Assembly: GCA_964030785.1 (NCBI GenBank)
Contig: OZ034974.1
Span: 46,503,503-46,567,502 of the forward strand
DNA from: Siderastrea siderea
Lineage: Eukaryota > Cnidaria > Anthozoa > Scleractinia > Rhizangiidae
Length of the DNA stretch: 64,000 nt
Reading direction: 5' to 3'
This document shows, in pieces, positions 34,801 through 46,800 of the stretch (its first letter is position 1; every line of letters begins with the position of its first letter). The notes under the pieces are model-generated. The model was given only the letters and a program-made list of their open reading frames with translations, ran no database searches and was not told the origin of the DNA. A program made the translations under genes and the position numbers.

Positions 34801-37800
34801 AGCGACTGTACTCAAAGTGATACGAATCTTTTTATTCCAACCTGTCGATAACGATAACCTCGTGATCCTAAACATCATCGTTTCTCTCATTACCTGCAAA
34901 TCAATATTTTTGGTTAATTTTAATAAACAGAAACTCAATAATCCCAAAAACTCGGGAAAAACTGACAGATAAATATTCTTACCTTCCATCTTTCGCTCTC
35001 CACGTGCAATCCTCGTTTCTTTGCCGTACTGCGCAGACTCCAACTTAATTTTTTAGGTATTACCGCTGACCACTATTCCCCATTCCCCATTCCCCATTCC
35101 CCATTCCCCATTCCCCATTCCCCATTCCCCATTCCCCATTCCCCATTCCTCGTTTTAGTAACATCCCAGTACGAGCCAGCGAGCCAGAAATCCCTAATCC
35201 CAATAAAAAGGCTAACCGCAAGCTACCTATAAAGGAACTGTAGGCTAACTGCAGTGCTAACTAGGTTAGCCAATGTGTAATTTAGGCTAACCATAATGGC
35301 TTGCATGACTCCTATGACTCGCGAGCCTTGTGAACCGTGCAAGCCAGAAATCCCTTTATATCCCATTATATAGGGCTAACCGCAAGCTACCTATTAAAGC
35401 TAATAACTGTAGGCTAACCGGAATGTTGTTTTGGCTAAACCAGAGTGTGATTTAGGCTAACTGGAGTGGCTCGCTGGCTCACAGATTGTCAGACCCTATA
35501 AAGCTAAGAATGCATTGCACATTCTGAAGCATAACCAACTCCAGAGTTTAAAGGGAGCAAGGGAAGAATGGTTGCAGTTTTGCTGGGATTTTGTAAAGCC
35601 CCCCTGGAATGATGAAATAGCTTTGCAACATTTTTTTTTCTTGCTTGCAGCAGTGCAAGAATTGTTTTTCTATTTCATTTGTGCTGCATGCAATTTTTTT
35701 CTTCCGACAAGGGCTTGCAGGAAATTTTTTTTCGAAATCATCCACCCCCACCCCCCTCAAGAGTTAAATGGTCGGCCCCTTAGTACATTGTATTGTCAAA
35801 ACAGGAGTCTGCCATCAAACGGCGTTTCTTGTATCCACAATATTTTCGTTCGAAATCGGTTTGAACTAGCGTTTATAAACACGACTGAAATAGTTTTGCA
35901 ACTATATTTATTTCCCCTGTTATTTCCCCTGTTATTTGTAATAAAGTCGGCTATAATAATTTTCGTCTTTTTGCTTCACAAATCGACCAAAGTATGTTTA
36001 CATTTGTAACTTTCCCACGGTACAAAGTTATTTTTAGCTCACGTGTTTATTTGGAGTCTCAACCTACAGCCGAATAAATTTCGTTTGCTTTACCTTCGAA
36101 CAGTACGAAAATGTTCAAATTCAGCTCGCTTTCCAGTAGATCCAACAGGTCTCTGTTAGAATGCTTTGTCACATATCTGTTGTTGTTAATCTTTCGGTAC
36201 TGTTTCGGTCGGTTCGAGATGTTTCAAGTGTTGCGTTACATTCCTCATAAGGCTGAAATTACAGTTGTCAACTATGCAAATTTCTCAACATACGCTTTAC
36301 ACTTTGAGCTATGAACAGATATGAATAACCCCGAAATAACGTTTAGTATCTTGTTAAGATTTTACTACATCCATCCTCTAATTCCTTGATCACCACTGTG
36401 ACTTGGATTTTAATACTAGTTTCATTCAAGTTTTTCAGTTTTAAGAATAGCCAGCAACAAGCCGCGCAATTTCCGATTTAGTTTTAATTGGGTTCATGTT
36501 TTATAACACGCACACAAAAATGACACTGCAAATTTTAGATTCGCTGTTACCGAGTAGCCTGCGTTGCAGCCGGCCCACGCGTTGTCGAAACTCGAAACCG
36601 TCGATATTCTATACAGGCGGTGTAGAGTGTCTGCGACGCAGGCTATTACCGAGAGATAATCCCGAAAAATTTTATGCTGTTTTACTCTACTCTTTTCACT
36701 ATCGCTATAAACTTGGGCTTTAAATATTGTTTCTTTCACTGTTAATTAGGGATCGATGTAACGTTAATTTCCACGTTCTGTTCATACAACATCTCAAATT
36801 GGCAAGTCCGTCTTGTATTTGCTGCTGTGGAAAAATGTACTTCAGCTCAGTAAACACAGGACTACAACGCGAATAAAATCCTGCCAGACCTCACGTACAC
36901 AAAACAGGCATTCGAAGTAGATCCACACTTGCGAATGCAAAACACTTCAAAGCCCGGGGGTCTTACTCCCATAACATTAGCTGTATGGGTTTGTGCCGCT
37001 GATAAGGTAAGACTTTCAGTGTCCCGGTGCACACCCCCACCCATCGTCTCACAGAATATCCCCCCAGCCTCACAAATCGTAAGACAGACATCGCACGTAC
37101 GTACAACGTCTATCCAGACGTCTATCGTTGATTTTTAGGCTCTGACAGTAGCCATATGACGTCACTAACGTGACGTCATTGGCTAAAAAGGACGAGGAAA
37201 GAAGAGATCAAAATCAATTTAGAACTTGCATGTTTTACTTACAACTTTTCCAAGTCCTTTAAGTGTGTCTCTACTGTAAGCGGAGGCCATGATCCCAGGG
37301 CACTCCTCTGCGTAGGTGGGATTGGAGCCATCTTGGTTCACCCCGTTGATTGCAATAGTATAAATGCTATTAACATAACCATTATAAGCACAGCTGTCTT
37401 GAGTGAAACCTCCATTGCCTGCAGCAAAGGTGTAGATAGCACCAAGGCCCCCGCGACCCTGCAACAAAACACACAAACATTAGAATTCTGTGGAACCCTG
37501 TTAACAGAACCAATGTCGGGCCACAAAATTTTGGTCGTATAAGTGGGATAGGGTCCAGTTATGATAGCCTACAAAAACGAAGGAGGAGCTGGGCCGATAA
37601 ATACAAAAAGGAAAGAAGCTAGAAGGTGAAATGATGTTTAACTGGCTACCTGCAAATACAGTTTAAAAAGTTAAATTTTTTCTTGGTCAATTTTCGTTTG
37701 CTTTTACCGTTTAAGCCACCAGGCAGTTCGAGTGGCCGTACTAGTGGTCTACTAGCGTGGTACTAAATTTGAAAGTAAGAAAACATTTGTTAGGTTAAGC

Positions 37801-40800
37801 GAGGTTTATAATGTAATATAAATTTTTACAGCGTAGAAATAAATATAATACAAATTGTTTTAAAGCACCATTGGACCACTGGGAAATGGCGCTATAGAAA
37901 ATTATTATTGTTTGTTATTATTATTCTCAGAGGTTTCTGGTCTGCAAAAAAGTGCTCCGATAAAGGGGTGGTCGACAGGTGCACTTTCACTCTTTAACCC
38001 TATAAGCCCTAACAGTGACTAAAATGAAATTTATCCTCACATCATTGCGACTTATTCAAACATTCAAGTGAGGAGAATAAAGAAAGTGATCACCAAGGAT
38101 AAGATGTCGTGATATTCAGACAGCTTCTCCTTACGAGTTCCATAAGAAATGTGTGGAGAACAGTAAGGAAAAAATGCATTTTTATATCATCTGGAGTGTT
38201 TTTAGGCATAACTGCATATGATGCCGCGCAGGAAAATGACGTATGAGGCAAAACACTTCTCTTGCTGAAGAAATGATGTTGAAGTACATGTAACTAACAG
38301 TTACGATATGACAGAATCTTAACATTCATGTCCATGCTTATTGCTGATTAAGGAGTGGTTCATTTGAAATCAAACACAGAAATGTACGCTAATGGTGAAC
38401 TTACAGTGCCTTTAGCAAATGCAAAATTCCCCTTATTTTGAAGATACCTGGGCTGAGTTGCACAAAACCTAACGCTGGGCGGAACCGCTAACATGTGACG
38501 TTAAAATAGCGACTTTGACTGGAGTGAACGTCTGACATGAAGTTTTATGCAACTCGCCCCTGAGTGTTGTTACATGTACCTGCTTTATTCCAAGTTCTAA
38601 AGCTCTACCGGTCAGCTTTCCTGGACCCTCGACTTCCCAACCCATGTCCCCAGGCCCCCAGCTGTTAGAGTAAATGTCAATCATTTCTATTTTGTGAAGC
38701 AGTGCAAGAGATTCTGTGGCATCAGTTGATTTGATATCGTTATCAAAAAGGCGAATACCTGAGGACAGATGAAAGGAGGGTTAGTACTTTGGAGCATGTT
38801 CATATGGAGCATGTTAGGGGGCCCATTTTCAAGAATGGGGGACCAAGAAAGGAGCGACTGGGAAGGCCTGGACTCAAGTAACTGCAGAACGCCGGATGGT
38901 TGTCTCGTAAAAATAATGGCTCTCGCCGCTTACAAACGGTGACTTTTCCTGTTTTGTTTTTAATTATTTTTATCCTTATATATGCATGAAAGAAAAAAGA
39001 ATAACTCTGAAGCAACTCAAGAAAGTGCAGAATACCAACACAGAAACAAACGAAGAAGAGAAAGGCAATTGAGACAGTAAGAAGCTATACATTTCGAAGT
39101 ATAGAGCGACGGTCATATCAATCTCATCGACAGCGACGTTTTCGAATCTTACCTTTTTTCAGATAATTAGTTCTTATCCTTGGGCACAATTTTGTGCACC
39201 CCATTTGACGCACCAACGTAAATTTTATGCGGCTTTTTTTTTTCGAATCGCAGAATTTTCGAATAAACCTTGAGTACTAGCACCTAATTTGTAGGTCAGG
39301 TGATTGGAAAATAAAGGAGTGAAAATTCTGGAGAAAAGGGGATGAAACTAGGTGTGAATTATGGAGAGAAGGGGGGAGGGCTGGGAAAAATAAACGGCTT
39401 GGGACCCATGCGGACAGGGGATGAGTATGAACTTGTGTGGCTTTAAATAAGATCTGATCATTTTATGGATACAGCTGATAGAGTGTGGTTGGTGAAAAAC
39501 AAGTCACATCTGGTGTGACTTGTACAATTCTTCATGTCTTCCATGATTAGTAACGTCTTGCAGCAAAGTGTCAAAACCCTCCCAAAAGCTTTCGCATTTT
39601 TAAGCGAACTCACGTGACTAAAAAAAGGTCCTGGTTTTGGCCCTCAGTGAACGATAAGTCTTGCCTTACTCACTGGCGTATAGTTTCGCTTTGGTTTCGT
39701 AGCCTTCAATACATGTTTGAACGTGTATAGCACTTACTTAAGAGAAAATGGGGCAGCAAGAAAACCGCTTACTAAATATGTTGTCACCTTAGATTTGTTG
39801 TAACGAGGCACAGGTTCTCTAATTACGTGATCGTGGAAATACTGGTCACGACACTTAAGGTGGCCGAACACAGTTTTCTTGTACCTATGCGTTATTCATC
39901 GTTATTTTCAAACCACTGGCATTTGGGCAGCCAAAATTGGCAAGGTGCAAGTTCAACTAAAAAAGATTGTATTTCGATATGTTTCATTGGACTGGGTACC
40001 GTTACCATGGCAACACAGCTGGTAGTAAACCAGCATTAATTAACGGGGTTTGATTTATTTTCAGAAAATCCAGTCGTTAGATTTTTTGCATCATTTGTCT
40101 CTAGAAAACTCAGAAAGATATTGGCCTATTGACACTGGTCTCGTGAAATTTTGACAGAGAGATCTGTTATTTTGTGTTTTGCATTTTAACGTTTTCTGAA
40201 CATGTCCTCTGTCAGATCTCAATTTTTGTTTGTAGGCGAGTTAAGCGTGTTCTGAACTATTATTCTACCAAATTTCATGAAATTCTAATGAGTGGTTCCG
40301 TAGAAATCATTGCATTTCCACTAAATCGTGCAGTCACAATTTTCTGGTTAACTGCGCATGCGCTGCATTTGACAGGATTCTCGATCTCGATTCACACAAA
40401 CAATCCCAGAAAGGCAGGGTATTTTCCAATAGTATTACCTTTAATGCATTGCAAAACGAACGTTTTTGATACACAACAAACTGTTTGATTGTTAAGACGG
40501 AAAAAATCCTTGCACAAACTTCACTGAACAAAATGAAATGATCGCTGTACAGGCGCCATGTTTGCTTTTCTCAAAGCCTTGTGCGCGCGCTTATTCACGT
40601 CAGCAGTACAAATCGTAGAGCGCGCGCAAACTGTGTTCAGGCACCATAAAACTTTTGTGGCTCATACATTTCTGATGTCTTGTGACTAGTTTCGTTAAGC
40701 ATGCGAATAAAAAAATATATAAACCGACAACGCAAGCGACGGAAAGCATTTGTAAGGAGGGGGGGGGGGGGGCAGGGAGAAAAAGTATTTGTGGGATGTA

Positions 40801-43800
40801 GGATGGTGGAAGCAGGACAAACAGGACAATATACCACAATATGGCATTTATTTGATAATATCCTTCAATAGCCAAAGGAGAAAGAACAAATAGGTGACTT
40901 CCATGTACTGGATCGCACATCCTTACTGTGTGGAATTGATTGCAACAAAATTAACCTGCATGTGAGTTAATTCACGGCGAATTGCTGGACGTCAGACTGA
41001 CCTGCAATTTTGGCATTGTATGCCAATCCCACACCACACAATTTGTTATCAGCTACACCAGCTATGACACCAGCACAGTTATTGCCATGTCTGTTAGGAA
41101 GAAATAAAAAGTTTGATGCACAATATAATGATTATCAATCACAGCAAAAAATAAACAACAATAACAAAACCTTAAAAAATCAATAACAACTGACCAGTCA
41201 ACAAATAAATTATTGAAATGAAAAGAGATGCTGTCAAGGTTGTGAAGCAATATCTAGAAGCATGAAAAATATTCAGGATTTAACAGGATTCTAGCCTGAG
41301 AAAAAAGCCGACGTTTCGACGAGGTCGCCACTTGAGCCCTCGCAAAACGACGTCTGAGTAAAGAGCGCAGAAATTCCATGGTGATGAGGTGTCACTACCA
41401 AGATCTAGGTAGTGCTTCTGATTGGTCGAAACAGTGACTGTCAAAAGTAACGTTGTGTTTGCTTTGGCTTTGTTTTACTTCACTCTCTGATTGGCTGAAA
41501 AAGCTCGCGCCACTTTCTTAACCAATCAGAAGTTAAACCAAAACCAATCGTGACTTTCTAGTCCGCGTTTTGCCACCAATGACACTAAATTCATATATTT
41601 GCCTCAATTTCTGATTCGTTTGTTTTGGTTTTTTGCGCCTGTTGTGATTGGTTAGACTAATTACTTTGGTTCTGGTTTTACAATACTCATTTGAAAACCG
41701 CTGTATAATTATAATAAATTGGTAAAATTCATATGAACTGCAGGGGAAAGAATTGAAGGGAAAGAGATCATAGCATTTATAACTGTATGAAACAAGTTTA
41801 AGTAAGTAGCTGCAAATATGTAGAACATAAGAAAGCATTGATTGCACCCATTATAATCCATACACTATTTTAATAAGTGAACCTTTGTTTATAGTCTATT
41901 GAAAGAAATAGCATCCCTAAATTAGCTACCGTTTTGTTGAGTAATAATTTAGAATTGGGGAAGTTACTTAAAATTGCTCTAATATTATGGCACTATATAT
42001 CCACCTGACATTGTCACCAATACCACATACCCTGATACTGTTTTCCCATTTGGAACTGGTTTTTCATTATTTTCCACAAAATCATAACTTGCTGTAGAGT
42101 TCTGGAGGAACGAGAAGAAAGTATTAATTTCAGCCACTACGCTAATCATAGAGTCAGCAAAAAGGACAATATTAACTTACTTTTCAACTGTGTGCTTACT
42201 GTTAGCAAGCAATTTTCTAAACACATCACATGTTTTAAACCCAATGAGTTTCATTTAAGTATCCACTTGTTGCATTGAATGACATTTTTTACCATTGTAT
42301 ATGACAATTTGGTTTGGAAGCACAGTCTGTTTATTTATTCTCACACTTAGAGAATAAATTTTTGAAGAAATCCTACCAATTTTTTAAACTATGACCATGC
42401 AATAGGGGGAGGGGAGGAGAGGGGGCAGGGGGGTTTAAACTTCCCACTTCCTGTACCCTTTAATCCCAGTTCCCATCCCAACGTTTTGCAATAAAACAAT
42501 TGTTTTCCTATTTGTTTCACTTCAGCCAGCTTGGGAATCCCTCTTCTCATACTATCGAGGCCCTGTTAGGGTTTTAGGATTATGGATTACTAGGGGTATT
42601 TAGAGAAGGGATACGGATTATTGGCCACTAAATTTAAAGATACGGATTATTTGTGTTGCATTTTAAAATTACGGATTATTATCAGTCATTACATCACATT
42701 GACTACCTTTACATAAAAATGGTATTAAAAGGTCTTAAAAGTACTAGGTTATAAAAAGAAGGACACATATATTTTATCTCCAGTAAGGTCTCATGGTCAA
42801 AATTCCAAGCCAAAGGAATAATAATAATCCCGCTGAACACAAGTCAAGCCCTGAAGCATGACACCAACATTAGCCTTAAAGAGGCTGACAAAGGAACTAT
42901 ATCTTGTGAATCCTATCGTGGAGGAAACAAACCTAAGAGTTCAACAGCGTATTAGCGAATTCTGCCTTGGAAACCTTATACAAATTAGATGAAATGATCA
43001 AAACATGGCTTTGTCAAACACCATAGCTGCCCCATATTCCAATATTCTACACCCTATCAAGGACCGACCCCAGTCGGGAAACCTATTATATCAGGCTTTG
43101 ATACCAGGCCCAGTTACAACAAAGAAACTATCATCATTCGATAATAAACTCCATCAACCTATAGTGTACATAACAACAGAAGTCATGTCTGAAAGATACA
43201 ACTCACTTCATCAATTTCTTTGAGAAAACACAATCCTGGTTTCAATGGACTGTCACAAGCTTATATACAAATATACCACAAGAGGAAAGAACAAACTTAG
43301 TGTGCGATGCATACAAAGCATTTCACGGAAATGAACGTCCTATATCCCTACATGACTACTGCAAAGAATGCTCAGACCTATCTTAGTGGAGAACTTCATC
43401 CAATGGAGAAAACTATCTACAAGTACATGGAACTGTCACGAGCACCAACTGAAAATGGCAGTTGCTTTTAATTTGTAATGTAAATGTAATTTGTTTACCC
43501 ACGAAACACTTAGGAGCTCGAAAGCTCGTTAAGACGTGTTTGTGCGCTCCAGATCTAATTGGAATTTGGAAGTGTTGGTTTTTGAAGAGAGCAGGTCTGG
43601 GGAAAACCAGAGTACCCACACAAAAACCTCTCAGATCAAGGATGAGAACCGACAAGCGACAAACTCAACCCACATGACACCGGGACCGGGGATCAAACCC
43701 GGGCCACATTGGTGGGAGGCGAGCACCTCACCTCTGCGCCATCCCTGCTCCCCTCAAATATTTTCATGGTTAAGGGAGAAAAGGGCATTAAAACAGCTTG

Positions 43801-46800
43801 TCTGTATAAAACTATTCATTGGCGACATCTTCTCCCTCTGGGACACAGCCAGAGAAGAGATTAGTACACAGTTCAGTTTTTAACAAACACCATCAAACTA
43901 TCAAGCTTGCAGCTGAAGTATCCGAAACAGAAACAAACTTGCTTGACACTACTGAATGAATACAAACTAAGACAAAAGATTTAAAACTGAGTCGTTGCAA
44001 AAACAAAACAAGAAAATCTTCACTCAGCCCTTTGTAATGCAGTATTACCCGGCAGTGCCAAACGTAAAACCAATACTCATGAACACCTGGCATTTTAAGC
44101 TATTTTATAAAACAGCAACCATTGCTTAGTGAGCTTTGCTCATGACAGCAAAACTCTTGAAAGGCTAAATCATGTGCGTAGAAGTCGCACAGGCCTGTTA
44201 TAATTCTTTTTAACACTAAAAAGTGGATCAACTTTAAATAACACTAATCAAAATTGCAGTTACAAGCACTGGCCTAAATTTAAGGTCATTTCAAAAGGCT
44301 TATACAAGCGTACAAAAGTCTTGCAGGCTCGTCACTGTTTTTAACGACACAGCGTCAGGAACCACCCCTACATTTCGTCAGAGGTATGGAAATACAACCC
44401 TTGACATACCTGACATACAGTAACTAAGTCTCTTTAACGATATTTATGTGACACGAAATGGAAATTAGGGGTTACCGCATATAGATTGTTTTAAAATTAA
44501 ATTTTAAGGAATTTATTTGTTTACAAAATTGGGTTTATTTGGATTATTTCCAAAATTTACCCAGGATTATGAATTATTCAGACCCCCCCTAACAGGGCCT
44601 CACTATCTTTTCCCACTCCCCCTAGATTGCCTATTGCTAGTTTTCAGAGTTCTAGAGAAAACAATCTGCAAGTGGTCCATTACTGCTTACATTAATTATA
44701 TTGTGCACATTTTCCGTGTAATTCTTGACCTGCAGAGGGTAATTAAAGTCTGTTATCTGCAATGCCTGTGGTACAGAACAACCCGCTGCCATCACTGCCA
44801 CATACATTTCATGGGTTGAGTGTGAACAGTGTCTTCAGTGGTATCATAATGTCTTCACCAGAATTGTCTTCAACAGTGTGCATTATGGAATATGAACTTG
44901 TATTATCGTACTCCACAATTTGTTATTTTCTTGGTATACTTATCAACTACAGTGCTATTTAACATTGTCCCTCAGGGTGGGCCCAGGGTAAAAACTTTGA
45001 CAAAAATGTCAAGGTAAAAATTGTATGCCTGACCCCACTCCCCTGGGGGACATCACTGACTGGTGCATAAAAGAAAAGATTGATAATTACATAGTTTGGA
45101 GAAAGTTCTGGATGATCCCCATTAACTCCATCATCGACTACTGCCACCAGAATTCCTCTCCCTGTGTATTTCTTCCACACAGAAGTGATATTATATGTTG
45201 GGGATTTTTCTCTCTCCTAAGAATAAACAAAAACAAAAGATTTACATGATTGTACAGTGTAATTGTGGAATGATGAGATAAATATATGTACAGTCAAGAA
45301 TACTCATATTAAACATCAATAAAATATCCCCCACTGTTGAGTCATGGGTAAATTGGTATTATTAATGATTGAACTTCAAATCATACTGATACCTAGGACA
45401 GCTGTTCTGCATATCAACTACTCATGCATCGGTAGTCGAGGGACTATCACCCATTAAGTTGCCCAGCAGAAAATTGATGTTCTTAGAACAAACACCTTAT
45501 AGCCATGCAAGAGGCTAACTATGTTCAAAATGCTTGTTTTAAGAACAACAAAGTTTCAAGGGGAAACAATCAGAACTAATAAAAGGTAAACTTCACATTA
45601 TACACAGTAAATCTTTCAGAACTATAAGGGACTTGAACTATCAGTAAATTAAAGTCAGTAAATTAAGATGGATGAGGCACAAAATACGGCAGTTGCAGTT
45701 AAACAGTGGACCACTAATTATCATCAGAATTTTAAAGACAATAATTTTTAACTACAAGACAAAAGGAAGGATGAATGGATGCTTACAATGTACCACTGTT
45801 CCTTAAACAAGGGGTCATTATAGTTAACGTTTGTCGACAGAAGTTGATATTGTTTTTCTTTCTGTTGCATAAACCATTCAACCTGAAAAGAAAACAAACA
45901 AATAGATGACACCAATCAGGACAGTAAGCACATTTCGTCTCAGAATATAAAATATTAAATGCAACATAAAAATATAAATTAAATATTAAATAAATAAGAT
46001 GTAAATTTATATCAAATCATTGTATAAATGTTAAACATACAATGTAAATCTCAGAGTGCTTGATTAGCAAAAGGTTCAGGTTTTGGGCCTGGGCAGCTGG
46101 CATTTAACCCTTACACTCCTATTTACGTCAACCGATGTAGAAACTGTATTTATAAAGGAGTAAATTTCTGGTCTATTTTTATGAATTTAAATAAATCTGT
46201 CTATACTGTCTGTTAACATAAAGGTGTTTTAATTTGCCAAACATTCATATTCATTTAACTGTATTTTCATAAATAAGCAATAATGCAGCACAAGTCAAGC
46301 ACATTTTTATAAATAATTAACTGGCTGCCAAAGTGTAGAATCATGTCAGTTTAATGACTGTAACAAGGTGGTACACACAACTTAGCAGCCTTCAAAAATG
46401 CTGGTCTCCTTAATTTTTATGGCTTATTGGTAAAATAATATTATAATTATTTTATTTATTATACAGCCATGCAGACATGTCCTTAATTTTCTCACAAAAT
46501 GTCCACGCTGGAGTAATTTTATTAGTAATTTGAAAGATTTCAGTCTGCTCACTGGTATTTGCATGATAATTGACACAGCCTAGAAAATTAGGGACAAGAA
46601 TTCTTACCTTCTGCTCCAGACCCAGCTTTCTATCAGTTTCAGATGACTCTGGAGTCTTCTGTGACCTATGCTTTAATTCTGGCTTTTTAAAGATGTGGTA
46701 GTCCTCAAACAGCTGAGAACAAATCAGTAATGTTGTGTAAAATACTTAAATATAAATAGTCTTATGTGAAAAGTACTGCTGAAGAGGTTTCATTTGAATG

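Larger units (their letters stand above)
31467..35779. mobile_element. Harbinger-like element (TTA duplication) carrying a nested foldback
   Basis: The ends GGGGCCGACCATTTAACT and, at right, 'gttaaatggtcggcccc' are inverted repeats, continuing into G/C-runs and 'ggatgatttc'. TTA flanks both sides (31464-31466 and 35780-35782), as in PIF/Harbinger elements. No transposase is seen. The 2.3-kb foldback at 32845-35166 lies inside, so the Harbinger-like insertion is probably the older one. Confidence 0.65.

Noticed and set aside
33025..34972. Pair of genes in opposite directions encoding similar hydrophobic proteins
   Set aside because: They are mirror images in the arms of the foldback element at 32845-35166, with no family signature.
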